Assembly (NCBI RefSeq): GCF_041916735.1
Contig: NZ_JAYRYY010000001.1
DNA length: 64,000 bases
Reading direction: 5' to 3' (one strand)
Origin: Zoogloea sp016790385
GTDB taxonomy: Bacteria > Pseudomonadota > Gammaproteobacteria > Burkholderiales > Rhodocyclaceae
Shown in pieces: positions 8,615 to 17,120 of this stretch. How positions within the stretch are numbered: the first letter of the stretch is position 1; each line of letters opens with the position of its first letter. Made by a program: the position numbers and the translations under genes. Below the pieces are notes generated by a model. That model was given only the letters and a program-made list of their open reading frames with translations, was not told the origin of the DNA and ran no database searches.

Positions 8615-9579
8615 AGCAGTTTCTGCCAAACGATGGTGGACCACTTCTGGCCCGAGGGACGATACAGCAGCACGTCCATGCGCACCATGGCGACGCCGAA
8701 ACGGGCGCGGCCGGTGGCGAGGAAGTGGTGGCTCTGGACATCCAGGCCGCTGGTGTCGGGATGTTCGAGCCCGCGGTTCTCCAGCCAGGCATCGACGCTG
8801 GCGATGCTGGTGAACCAAGCCCTGCCACGTTCGACAACCATCAGACGGGCAGTGTCGAGGGGAAGATCGGCAACGGCGGCGGCGAGGACTTCAGGTGGGG
8901 CCGTATTTACATTGATTCGGCTGTCGCTGCCGGGCAGGGCGGCGACGAAGGGTGTGAGACGGGCGACCAGTGAGGGGCTGAAGCCACGGATCTGGGCCAG
9001 CTCCGCCACGCTTGCCAAAGGGCCGTTCGCCGGGCGGCGAGGGGGCTGCTGGGCCGCGTACCATGACGATTCGGCGCCCCCCGGCAGGGTGGGGGAGTCG
9101 TCCCGGTCGAGCCAGTCGGCAAGGGCGTTGGCCAGATCCAAGGCGTCGGATTGCCCCACCCCCAGGTGATTCAACAGGCGCATGAAGCGGTCTCGCTCGC
9201 GCGGGTTGGGGCCATCGATCTGGACCAGCTTGTTGAGGTTGAAGCGGCCCGACAGATCCTGGAGCTCGCCGCTGACCTCGCCCTCTTCCACGGGGGTGGG
9301 CGGCACCTTGACCGCCCAGGCCTCACCCAGGTGGTCCACGTTACCCCGGTTGACATCCTCGGCCAGCACGTTACGCGCCCAGTCCACTGCGCCTCGGGCC
9401 AGCTGGCGGGCCTGGGCCTGGTCGTGACGTCCGATCACCTGGTCCATGGCCACCCCCAGATCGCCCACGGCAGCCGCGGCAATGCCTGCGACAAGGGCCA
9501 CCGTAAGCAGGGCGAGGATCACCGCGGCGCCTCTCTGGGGCCGGGCGTTCGCGCGGGGAAGGGTGGGTCGCCCGGCCAT
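8611..9579 (-). CDS. gspK: Type II secretion system minor pseudopilin K
   Basis: 322 residues, the expected large size for GspK. A prepilin-like leader ending in RG is followed by the hydrophobic helix AAVILALLTVALVAGIAAAA. As usual for GspK, the glutamate at position +5 of the mature pilin is absent. Family motifs include GELQDLSGRFNLNKLV, the alpha-domain part ALADWLDRDD, and SRINVNTAPPEVLAA near the end. GspK sits at the tip of the pseudopilus with GspI and GspJ. The start overlaps the gspJ stop by one nucleotide (TGATG). Confidence 0.95.
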   Translation of the reverse strand: MAGRPTLPRANARPQRGAAVILALLTVALVAGIAAAAVGDLGVAMDQVIGRHDQAQARQLARGAVDWARNVLAEDVNRGNVDHLGEAWAVKVPPTPVEEGEVSGELQDLSGRFNLNKLVQIDGPNPRERDRFMRLLNHLGVGQSDALDLANALADWLDRDDSPTLPGGAESSWYAAQQPPRRPANGPLASVAELAQIRGFSPSLVARLTPFVAALPGSDSRINVNTAPPEVLAAAVADLPLDTARLMVVERGRAWFTSIASVDAWLENRGLEHPDTSGLDVQSHHFLATGRARFGVAMVRMDVLLYRPSGQKWSTIVWQKLL

Positions 9580-10166
9580 CAGCGTAAGGCGATCATGCGC
9601 GTGAGGGTGCCCACGTCGGCCAGATCGAGTTCAAGGATGATCGCATCGGGAAGCAGGCCGCGTCGGTCGGCGGGGGGCCAGGCGTCCATGCGCACATTGT
9701 CGAGCAGGAAGCGCCAGCGCATCGCCCGCACGCCATCCAGCAGCACGGCCGTGGCAGGCTCGCCCAGGGCATCGCGTCCGCTCCAGCGCAACCACTCAAG
9801 GCGGCCATCCACGAGACGGAAGCCGACCCGACGCACGCCCAGGGCGTCATCAAGGCGCAAAAACTGGAGTTCCGGCCCGCCGGCCGCGTGCCGACCCAAG
9901 AGCATCGCCGGAGTGGCGAGGGCCGCCTCGGGCGATTGCACGGGCGAGGATGCCGGCGATATAACCTGGAGCAGGTCGGTATCAATGCGTTGCATGCCGC
10001 GACCGATTGCGCGCCAGCGCTCAAAGCCGGCCTCGAGATGGGTGCGGCTGGTGGCCACTTCGGCAAGTCCACGGTATGACAGCACACCCAGTACGGCAAA
10101 GATCGCCAGGGCCACCATCAGCTCGATCAGGGTCAGGCCGCGCTGGGCCGGGATGGCGCGTTTCAT
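9579..10166 (-). CDS. gspJ: Type II secretion system minor pseudopilin J
   Basis: 195 residues. The leader MKRAIPAQRG precedes LTLIELMVALAIF, giving a prepilin peptidase site between Gly and Leu with Glu at +5. The rest is a soluble domain with the GspJ signatures LSYRGLAEVATSRTHLEAGFERW and RRVGFRLVDGRLEWLRW. GspJ forms the pseudopilus tip with GspI and GspK. The start overlaps gspI by 4 nt. The prepilin peptidase needed to process it is not encoded in this window and may be shared with the type IV pili. Confidence 0.95.
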   Translation of the reverse strand: MKRAIPAQRGLTLIELMVALAIFAVLGVLSYRGLAEVATSRTHLEAGFERWRAIGRGMQRIDTDLLQVISPASSPVQSPEAALATPAMLLGRHAAGGPELQFLRLDDALGVRRVGFRLVDGRLEWLRWSGRDALGEPATAVLLDGVRAMRWRFLLDNVRMDAWPPADRRGLLPDAIILELDLADVGTLTRMIALR

Positions 10167-10546
10167 CGCAATGGGCGCGCCAGGTAGCCGCTGAGGCGGG
10201 CAACGGCGTGGGTGTCGGATTCGGGGGCGAAGACGCTCACATCCACCCGGCGGAACAGGGGATTGGCGGTGTTCCTGACCTCTTCGCGCCAGTGGTACTG
10301 GCGCCCGGCTTGATCAGCAGTGCCTTCGTTGCTGCCCGGGCCGGGCCAGGCGCTGGTGGCACGCAACTCGGCCAGCCGGTTCTCGGCCACCCAGTCGCCC
10401 ACCAGCCGTTCGCGCAATTCGGCGGCGCTCTGGGCGGCAACCCCCATGGCGCGAAAGGCGGCGGTCAGGGCGATGGCGAGAATGGCGAGGGCCACCAGGG
10501 TTTCCAGCAGGGTGAAGCCGTGGGCGCGGCGAAGCGGCGGCCTCAT
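10163..10546 (-). CDS. gspI: Type II secretion system minor pseudopilin I
   Basis: 127 residues, normal for GspI. The leader MRPPLRRAHG is followed by FTLLETLVALAIL, a clear prepilin cleavage site with Glu at +5. The GspI signature WVAENRLAELRAT is present near residue 66. GspI nucleates the tip trimer with GspJ and GspK. It overlaps both gspH and gspJ by 4 nt, as part of the tightly packed operon. Confidence 0.95.
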   Translation of the reverse strand: MRPPLRRAHGFTLLETLVALAILAIALTAAFRAMGVAAQSAAELRERLVGDWVAENRLAELRATSAWPGPGSNEGTADQAGRQYHWREEVRNTANPLFRRVDVSVFAPESDTHAVARLSGYLARPLR

Positions 10547-11055
10547 GAGGCCGTCCGGCCGGGCATCTGCAACTGCACTTCGCCGGTGGCCTTGCCGGTC
10601 AGGCGCGCCTCACCCCCGGGGGTGGTGACGCGCAATTCGTATTCCGGTGTCTCGACACCAAATTGCAGGCGCGTTGCGCCAGTCTCGCTGCTTCCTCCCA
10701 GGCGCAGCCCGCCCCAGGCCAGCCCGGCGGGTAGAGCCTTTTCGGTGAATACCGGCGGGTCGTTGAGGGGCCGCCAGTTGTCGTCGGGATCGAGGGCGGA
10801 GAAGCGGTAGCCGTCGGAGAGCAGCTCCAGGGCAATCGGCCGGCCGCGCACCACGGCCCGGTCAGCCGTGGCTTCAAGAACCAGACGCAGGCGCTTGAGC
10901 GCCTGATCGGCATCACGTCCGCGCAGACTGTCCAGGCCGATGCTCAGGCTGGTGGCCATGACCCCCATGATCACCAGCACCACCATGACCTCGATCAGGG
11001 TGAAGCCGGCGCTGCCGGCCCGGCGGGCGGGCGCACGCATGGGGGAAGGGATCAC
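10543..11055 (-). CDS. gspH: Type II secretion system minor pseudopilin H
   Basis: 170 residues from a GTG start at 11055, chosen because GGAG lies 6 nt upstream; the GTG overlaps the gspG stop by one base (TAGTG). An internal ATG at 11040 would give a shorter leader, MRAPARRAGSAG, and cannot be excluded. The cleavage region is GFTLIEVMVVLVIM, with Glu at +5. The soluble part has FSALDPDDNWRPL, like other GspH proteins. GspH joins the major pseudopilus to the I-J-K tip. Confidence 0.92.
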   Translation of the reverse strand: MIPSPMRAPARRAGSAGFTLIEVMVVLVIMGVMATSLSIGLDSLRGRDADQALKRLRLVLEATADRAVVRGRPIALELLSDGYRFSALDPDDNWRPLNDPPVFTEKALPAGLAWGGLRLGGSSETGATRLQFGVETPEYELRVTTPGGEARLTGKATGEVQLQMPGRTAS

Positions 11056-11483
11056 TACAGGCTCCAGGAACCGATGTCGGCGTCAAAGCCCTCGCCGCCG
11101 GAGAGGCCGTCAGCGCCAAAGCTCATCACGTCCACCTCGCCCTTGAGCCCGGGCATGACGTACTGATAGGGCTTGCCCCAGGGGTCCATGGGCAGCTTGT
11201 CCAGGTAGGACTTCCAGTTTTCCGGCACCGGTGCGGTGGTCGGTTTGACCACCAAGGCTTGCAGACCCTGCTCGCCGCTGGGATAGCGGCGGTTGTCGAG
11301 CTTGTAAAGCTTGAGGGCCTGCATGATCGCCGAGATGTCCTGGCGCGCTGCGACCACCCGGGCCTCGTCCGGGCGGCTCATGACCTTGGGCACCACCAGC
11401 GCGGCCAGTACGCCGAGGATGACGATCACGACCATCACTTCGATCAGGGTGAAGCCGCGGCTGCGGCGCAGGTTGCTGTGCAT
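11055..11483 (-). CDS. gspG: Type II secretion system major pseudopilin G
   Basis: 142 residues. The prepilin site is RGFTLIEVMVVIVI with Glu at +5. The soluble domain has the strongly conserved GspG features: QDISAIMQALKLYKLDNRRYPS, GLQALV, WKSYLDKLPMDPWGKPYQY and the C-terminal calcium-site loop around MSFGADGLSGGEG. GspG polymerises into the pseudopilus shaft. The gap to gspF upstream is 10 nt. Identity is not in doubt. Confidence 0.97.
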   Translation of the reverse strand: MHSNLRRSRGFTLIEVMVVIVILGVLAALVVPKVMSRPDEARVVAARQDISAIMQALKLYKLDNRRYPSGEQGLQALVVKPTTAPVPENWKSYLDKLPMDPWGKPYQYVMPGLKGEVDVMSFGADGLSGGEGFDADIGSWSL

Positions 11484-11493
11484 GGTGGTTTCC

Positions 11494-12699
11494 TTACTTC
11501 ATCAGGGTGTTGATTTCGATGATGGGCTGCATCACGGCCATCACGATGAGCAGCACGAAGCCGCCCATGGTCAGCAGCAGCACGGGTTCGAGCAGGGCTG
11601 TGAGCGTGGCGGTGCGGTTTTCCAGTTCGGCCTGTTGCAGTCTGGCAGCCCGGTCGAGGAGCTCGTCGATGCGGCCGGTGGCTTCGCCGTTGGCGAGCAT
11701 GTGGATCAGCAGGGGTGGAAACTGACGGCTTGCCCCCAGGGCCTTCGACAGGGGCTGACCTTCGCGCACCCGCTCGGCGGCGACGCCCACCGCGTCGGCC
11801 AGGGGCAGGCGGCTGATCACCTGGCGGCCGGCTTCCAGCGCGGCCAGCAGGGGCACGCCGCTACCGGCCAGGATGGCCAGAGTGCTGGCAAAGCGGGTGG
11901 CGTCGAGGGTACGCAGATGGCGGCCGAGCACGGGCAGACCGAGCAGCCAGGCGTCCCAGCGGCGGCGCAGGCTGGTGTCGCGCAGGGCCGCGCGGCCGGT
12001 GAACAAGGCGCCGGCCAGGGCCAGCACCATGAGCCAGCCCCATTCCCGTAGCAGGGCGCTCACCAGGATCAGGCTGCGGGTGAGCAGCGGCAGGGCCTGC
12101 TTGCCCTGCTGGAAGACGGACACCACCTGGGGCACCACATAGGTCATCAGGCCAACGATGACCAGCAGGGCCACGCTGGCGACGATGGCGGGGTAGAGCA
12201 GGGCCTGGAGGGTCTTGGTGCGCAGGGCGTGGCTGCGGTCCAGGTAGTCGGCCAGCTGGTTCATGACCTTGGCCAGCTCGCCGGATTTCTCGCCCGCCGC
12301 CACCGAGGCCCGGTACAGGGTGGAAAAGGCCTGGGGGTAGCGATCCAGGGCGGCGCGCAGGCTGTAGCCGGCCAGGATCTCGGAGCGCACGCCGGCCAGC
12401 AGCTGGCGGGTACCCTCTGTTTCGGCCTGCTCAATGAGGGCCGCCAGGGCCTGCTCGACGGTGAGGCCGGAGGCCAGCAGGGTGGCCCACTGGCGGGTCA
12501 GCAGGGTCAGGTCGGCATCCCGGAGCTTGCGCCGGACCGTCCTGTTGCCGGCGGCACCGTGGGCCACCGAGGCCACCTCCAGCGGGTAAAGGCCGCGCTC
12601 CCGCAGCAGGCCACGGGCGGCCTTGCCCGTGTCGGCTTCGATGACGCCGGCGGCTTCCTTGCCGGCGGCGTCGAGGGCGCGGTAGCGGAAGGCGGTCAT
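11494..12699 (-). CDS. gspF: Type II secretion system inner-membrane protein F
   Basis: 401 residues from the ATG at 12699, which overlaps the gspE stop by 4 nt. Two repeated T2SSF domains are seen (LTRQWATLLASGLTVEQAL at about 63 and RFASTLAILAGSGVPLL at about 267), each followed by hydrophobic segments; the last helix is LLTMGGFVLLIVMAVMQPI. GspF is the polytopic platform protein that works with GspE and GspL to add pseudopilins. Longer upstream translations enter gspE in another frame and are rejected. Confidence 0.95.
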   Translation of the reverse strand: MTAFRYRALDAAGKEAAGVIEADTGKAARGLLRERGLYPLEVASVAHGAAGNRTVRRKLRDADLTLLTRQWATLLASGLTVEQALAALIEQAETEGTRQLLAGVRSEILAGYSLRAALDRYPQAFSTLYRASVAAGEKSGELAKVMNQLADYLDRSHALRTKTLQALLYPAIVASVALLVIVGLMTYVVPQVVSVFQQGKQALPLLTRSLILVSALLREWGWLMVLALAGALFTGRAALRDTSLRRRWDAWLLGLPVLGRHLRTLDATRFASTLAILAGSGVPLLAALEAGRQVISRLPLADAVGVAAERVREGQPLSKALGASRQFPPLLIHMLANGEATGRIDELLDRAARLQQAELENRTATLTALLEPVLLLTMGGFVLLIVMAVMQPIIEINTLMK

Positions 12700-14162
12700 T
12701 CGCGGGTGACGCGGAGCAGTTCTTCGGCCGAGGTCAGCCCGCTGGCCAGCAGGCGCAGGCCGTCGTCTCGCAGGCTGCGGGTACCGTTGGCGATGGCGTG
12801 GGCGCGCAGTTGCGCTTCGTCGGCACCGGTGTGGATCAGACGCTGGAAGGCCTCGTCGGCGACGATGAGTTCGTAGATGCCGCTGCGCCCCGCGTAGCCG
12901 GTGCGGGAGCATTCCATGCAGCCGGTGGCGTGCCACAGCTGTGCCGGGGTGTCCGGCCCGAGCAGTTCACGGTCGGCCGCGCTGCTGGGGCTGGCGCTGC
13001 GGCAGGCGGGGCACAGCTTGCGCACCAGCCGCTGGGCCAGCACGCCGCGCAGGGTGGAGGCCAGCAGGAAGGGCTCGACGCCCATGTCCACCAACCGGGT
13101 GACGGCTGAGGCGGCGTCGTTGGTGTGCAGGGTGGCCAGCACCAGATGGCCGGTGAGGCTCGCCTGGACGGCGATCTGGGCGGTCTCCAGGTCGCGGATC
13201 TCGCCGATCATGATCACGTCCGGGTCCTGGCGCAGGATGGCGCGCAGGGCCTTGGCAAAGCTCAGCTCGATGCGCGGATTGACCTGGATCTGGCCGACGC
13301 CGGGCAGGTCGTACTCCACCGGGTCTTCAACGGTGACGATGTTGCGGCGCTTCGCATCCATGCCCTGCAGGGCGGCGTAGAGGGTGGTGCTCTTGCCGGA
13401 GCCGGTGGGGCCGGTGACGAGGAGGATGCCGTGGGGCTCCTTGAGCAGCTCGGCAAAGGGCTTCACGGTGTCGGCTGCCATGCCCAGGCTGTCCAGGCTG
13501 CGCTGGCCGCTGCCCTTGTCGAGCAGGCGCAGCACAATGCGCTCGCCGTGGGTGGTGGGCAGGGTGGACACACGCACGTCCACCTGGCGGCCGGCCAGGC
13601 GCAGGGCGATGCGGCCATCCTGGGGCAGGCGCTTTTCGGCGATGTCCAGGCTGGCCATGATCTTGATGCGCGAGGCCATCGCGGCATGCAACGCCCGGTG
13701 GGGCTGGGCCACGTCCACCAGCACCCCGTCGCGGCGGAAGCGCACCACCGAATTGCGCTCGTAGGGTTCGATGTGGATGTCGCTGGCCTGCTGGCGTACC
13801 GCCTGGGTGAGCAGCGCATTGATCATGCGGATGATCGGCGCGTCGTCCTGGGTGTCGAGGAGATCCTCCACCGCAGGCAGTTCGGTCATCAGCTGGGTGA
13901 GATCCACCTCCTGGCCCACATCGGCGACCACCTCGGCGGCATTGTCCTCGGTGCCGGAGTAGGTCTCGGCGAGGCGTGTCTCGAAGGCGGCACGGCCTAT
14001 CCATTCGATCTGCAGCGGCAGCCCCAGGCTGCGCCGCACTTCGGCCAGGGCGGTCAGATCGGCCCCTTCGCGCATGACCACTTCGGCATGTTCGCTGCCC
14101 AGGGCGGCCACGAGGATGCCATGGGTCTTGGCGAAGGCATAGGGCAGGGCAGGGGCGCTCAT
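12696..14162 (-). CDS. gspE: Type II secretion system ATPase E
   Basis: 488 residues. The N-terminal domain is followed by the secretion ATPase core: SDIHIEPYE at 128-136, Walker A GPTGSGKSTT at 251-260, VTVEDPVEYDLPGVGQ, IMIGEIRDLETAQ at 317-329, and the His box LATLHTNDAASA. A zinc-binding pair of CxxC motifs (C384, C387, C415, C418) is intact. GspE is the cytoplasmic hexameric motor that drives pseudopilus assembly. It overlaps gspD and gspF by 4 nt each. Confidence 0.97.
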   Translation of the reverse strand: MSAPALPYAFAKTHGILVAALGSEHAEVVMREGADLTALAEVRRSLGLPLQIEWIGRAAFETRLAETYSGTEDNAAEVVADVGQEVDLTQLMTELPAVEDLLDTQDDAPIIRMINALLTQAVRQQASDIHIEPYERNSVVRFRRDGVLVDVAQPHRALHAAMASRIKIMASLDIAEKRLPQDGRIALRLAGRQVDVRVSTLPTTHGERIVLRLLDKGSGQRSLDSLGMAADTVKPFAELLKEPHGILLVTGPTGSGKSTTLYAALQGMDAKRRNIVTVEDPVEYDLPGVGQIQVNPRIELSFAKALRAILRQDPDVIMIGEIRDLETAQIAVQASLTGHLVLATLHTNDAASAVTRLVDMGVEPFLLASTLRGVLAQRLVRKLCPACRSASPSSAADRELLGPDTPAQLWHATGCMECSRTGYAGRSGIYELIVADEAFQRLIHTGADEAQLRAHAIANGTRSLRDDGLRLLASGLTSAEELLRVTRE

Positions 14163-16381
14163 GGGGCGTAGGCGGGGGTGTCCTGCCGGGGGGCGGATAT
14201 CGCCGGCGTTGCCGGGGGAGGGTTGTCCTTGGGGCGGTTGAAGGGCACGGCCGGTGGCGGGCTGCCCGGCGGCGGAAGTTCCGGCGGGTTGGGCTCGCCG
14301 CGCATCAGGGCGTCGATCCGGTCATTGGCGCGTTGCTGGCCGATCACGTAGTTGTAGCGATCGGCAGAGATGCCCTGGATGCTGGCGGCGTCACGCAGGA
14401 TGACCGGGCGCAGGAAGACGATGAGGTTGGTCTTGCCGCGCTTGCGCGAGTCGTAGCGGAAGAGCTGGCCGAGATAGGGCAGGTCGCCCAGGAGCGGCAC
14501 CTTCTCCTGACCGCCGCTGTAGGTGTCTTCCACCAGGCCGCCCAAGGCGATCATGGCGCCGTCATCCACCAGCACGGTGGATTCGATGGAGCGCTTGGTG
14601 GTGGTGGGGCCGGTGGTGCTGGTGGCGGTGGAGTCGATCACCGAGGAGGCTTCCTGGTAGATCTGGAGGCGCACCGTGCCGCCTTCGGAGATCTGCGGCT
14701 TGACCTTCAGGGTCAGGCCCACGTCGCGGCGCTCGACGGTGGTGAAGGGGTTGGCCGTGGCGGTGTTGCCCGTGGTGGCGTAGGTGCCGGTGACGAAGGG
14801 CACGTTGCGGCCGACCACGATCTTGGCTTCTTCGTTGTCGAGGGTGACAAGGTTGGGTGTGGACAGGATGTTGGCCTTGGTGTCCGATTCCAGAAAGCGC
14901 GCCAGCATGTTGAGGTTGGCGATCTCGCGCCCGCCGACGGTGATGGTGCCCCCGCCCAACAACAGGTTGAGACCGTTGCCCGGGAGCGTGGTCGAGCTGC
15001 TGGAGGCGAGGCTGGTGGCGAGGTTGAGGATGTTGTTGCCGCCGCTGTTGAAGGTGGTGCCGCCGAAGACCGTGGTCGTGCCGAGCTTGCCGGCCTGCCA
15101 CTGGATGCCGATCTCGGCGGCCTTTTCGGTGCTGACTTCGGTGATCAGGGCCTCCACGTACACCTGGGCGCGGCGTCGGTCGAGCTGGTCGATGACCTTG
15201 CGCAGGTTGTTGTAGATGGCGTCCGGCGCGGTGACGATCAGGGCGTTGCTCATGGGGTCGGCCTGGACGATGCCATTGCCGGTAGCGCCTGCGCCTGTGC
15301 CGCTCCCGGTGTTGCTGCTGGTGCTGAATGAAGGCGTGTTGCCGACGCTGCTGCCGGTGGATGTGCCGCTGCTCGTGCCGGTCGAGCTGGGGGCGAAGCT
15401 GCTGGTGGTGGTGTTGGCGCTGGTGCTTACCTGGCCGCTGTTGCCGGCTTCACCGGAGAGCACCGCGCGCAGGGTCTGGGCCACCTTGGTCGCCTCGGCG
15501 TTCTTCAGGTACACCACATGGATATTGCCGGCGGCACCCGGTTGGTCGAGGTTGGCCACCAGCTGGCGCACGGCATTGAGCTTGGACGGGTTTTCCGAGC
15601 GCACCAGCAGGCTGTTGGTACGCGAGTCGCCGATCACCGAGACGCGTTGGCTGGCGTCGCCGCTGATCCCTGGAGCGGTGCCGACACTGCCGCCGCCCGT
15701 GTCGTTGAGCAGGCGATTCACCGTCTGGGCCAGGTCGAGGGCGGAAGCGTGTTTCAGGTTGATCACCCGCATGTCGCCCTGGGGGACGTCAATGGATTCG
15801 ATGATGCGGGCAATCCGGCCGATGTTCTCGGCGTAGTCGGTAACCACCAGGGAGTTGTTGCCCGGGTAGGCCGACACGGTGTTGTTGGGGGACACCAGAG
15901 GGCGGATCACCGGCACCAGCTGCGAGGCGGATTCATGTTGCAGGGTGAATACCTGGGTGGTGAGGCGGTCACCGCCGCCTGCGCCCTGGCCCTTGCCCAC
16001 CGGCACGGCATGGAGCTTGGCGTCGGCTTCGGGAACAATCTTGGTGACCCCCTGGCCCTCGATGGCGGCATAGCCTTGCAGGCGCAGGGCCGAGAGCAGA
16101 ATGGAGTAGCTCAGGGCGCGGGGAATCGGGCGGGCCGTGACGATGTTGAGCGTCCCCTTGACCCGCGGGTCCACCACGAAGTTACGCCCGGATATCTTCG
16201 AGATCGCCTGGATAACCGCACCTATATCCGCATTCACGAAGTTGAGTGAAACGGTCTCGCCGGCTTCGGCCTCGCCTGCCGCGACGGGGGCGGCCGACGC
16301 GGCGGGGGGCAGGGCGATGGTTGCGGCAAGGCAAGCGGCGAGGAGCCGACGGGCGACCCCCTGGCGGCGAACTGGTTTCAT
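14159..16381 (-). CDS. gspD: Type II secretion system secretin D
   Basis: 740 residues. A signal peptide (LLAACLAATIALPPAASA) leads into the N0 domain (VSLNFVNADIGAVIQAISKISGRNF), three N1-N3 repeats, a Ser/Gly/Thr-rich linker in N3 at about 325-370, and the secretin core with VPLLGDLPYLGQLFRY and the C-terminal LIVFLRPVI. It forms the outer-membrane pore. A proline-rich C-terminal tail of about 50 residues follows; no pilotin gene is visible nearby, so how it reaches the outer membrane is unknown. The start overlaps gspC by 4 nt. Confidence 0.97.
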   Translation of the reverse strand: MKPVRRQGVARRLLAACLAATIALPPAASAAPVAAGEAEAGETVSLNFVNADIGAVIQAISKISGRNFVVDPRVKGTLNIVTARPIPRALSYSILLSALRLQGYAAIEGQGVTKIVPEADAKLHAVPVGKGQGAGGGDRLTTQVFTLQHESASQLVPVIRPLVSPNNTVSAYPGNNSLVVTDYAENIGRIARIIESIDVPQGDMRVINLKHASALDLAQTVNRLLNDTGGGSVGTAPGISGDASQRVSVIGDSRTNSLLVRSENPSKLNAVRQLVANLDQPGAAGNIHVVYLKNAEATKVAQTLRAVLSGEAGNSGQVSTSANTTTSSFAPSSTGTSSGTSTGSSVGNTPSFSTSSNTGSGTGAGATGNGIVQADPMSNALIVTAPDAIYNNLRKVIDQLDRRRAQVYVEALITEVSTEKAAEIGIQWQAGKLGTTTVFGGTTFNSGGNNILNLATSLASSSSTTLPGNGLNLLLGGGTITVGGREIANLNMLARFLESDTKANILSTPNLVTLDNEEAKIVVGRNVPFVTGTYATTGNTATANPFTTVERRDVGLTLKVKPQISEGGTVRLQIYQEASSVIDSTATSTTGPTTTKRSIESTVLVDDGAMIALGGLVEDTYSGGQEKVPLLGDLPYLGQLFRYDSRKRGKTNLIVFLRPVILRDAASIQGISADRYNYVIGQQRANDRIDALMRGEPNPPELPPPGSPPPAVPFNRPKDNPPPATPAISAPRQDTPAYAP

Positions 16382-17010
16382 TGGCTGGGGACGGGTTGAG
16401 CCGCAAAGCCGGCGGGCAGGGGGCGGGGCCCCGAGTCCGGTGCTTCGGCGGTGTTGTCGGTGGTGGGTGAGCCCTGCACGAGGGGCGGCAGTTGGGTGAC
16501 GCTGGCCGGCAGCGCGGTGGTTGCCGTCGCGCTGCCGTTGCCCCGCTCGGCGAGCTTCACGGTCTGGCGCAGGCCGCCCGTGCCGATCTCGATGCTGTTG
16601 GACTGGACACGTTCAAGGCGCATACCGGGCTGGATCTCCTGCCCTTCAACGATGCCCTGTTGGGGGCCGCCATCGATGCTGAGGATGGCCCAGCCCGGTC
16701 GGCCGCCACTGCCGGTCACCACGGCCTGGAGGGCGAAGCGGGTGGGGGCGGTGTTGAGGGGGCCGGCAACGGCGCCCTGGACCGTATCGCCCATCAGGTG
16801 CCGGCTGCTCACTGCCTGGGCTGCCACGCGTGGATCGCTGTGGCTGGCGACGGGCAGGGCGGGCGGGCGAGGGGCGCTGAAGCGCCAGAAAAGATCGGCC
16901 GCAACCCAGGCCGTGACGGCCAGCGCCACACCCCAGGCCAGAGCAGGACCGGAGCGTGTCACCGACGGCAGGGGGAAGCGGGATGGGTCGAAACGGTTGG
17001 CGAGTTTCAT
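16378..17010 (-). CDS. gspC: Type II secretion system protein C (short, without PDZ domain)
   Basis: 210 residues from the ATG at 17010; a TTG at 17037 would add nine residues. One transmembrane helix (ALAWGVALAVTAWVAADLFW) is followed by the homology region at about 75-150 (RFALQAVVTGSGGRPGWAILSIDGG...QEIQPGMRLERV), which binds the N0 domain of GspD. The C-terminus is a Thr/Pro-rich tail and no PDZ or coiled-coil domain is seen. GspC links the inner-membrane platform to the secretin. It is the first gene of the operon, so the promoter should lie in 17011-17120, although no clear sigma70 match was found there. Confidence 0.9.
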   Translation of the reverse strand: MKLANRFDPSRFPLPSVTRSGPALAWGVALAVTAWVAADLFWRFSAPRPPALPVASHSDPRVAAQAVSSRHLMGDTVQGAVAGPLNTAPTRFALQAVVTGSGGRPGWAILSIDGGPQQGIVEGQEIQPGMRLERVQSNSIEIGTGGLRQTVKLAERGNGSATATTALPASVTQLPPLVQGSPTTDNTAEAPDSGPRPLPAGFAAQPVPSQ

Positions 17011-17120
17011 CGGGGGCGCGGCACAAAAGGCCGTCAATCTTAGCCGGCCTGTGTTACGGGCGAAAGCTCCGTGTTGTTGCCGCGTGTGTGGGCCGCGCGC
17101 CCCAACGCGGCGGACGCGCC

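Noticed and set aside
7766..9169. Long plus-strand open frame opposite gspL and gspK
   Set aside because: Low-complexity translation antisense to two recognised genes.
13125..14171. Long plus-strand open frame opposite gspE
   Set aside because: Rich in His, Gly, Val and Ala with no domain; it is the shadow of the conserved gspE frame.
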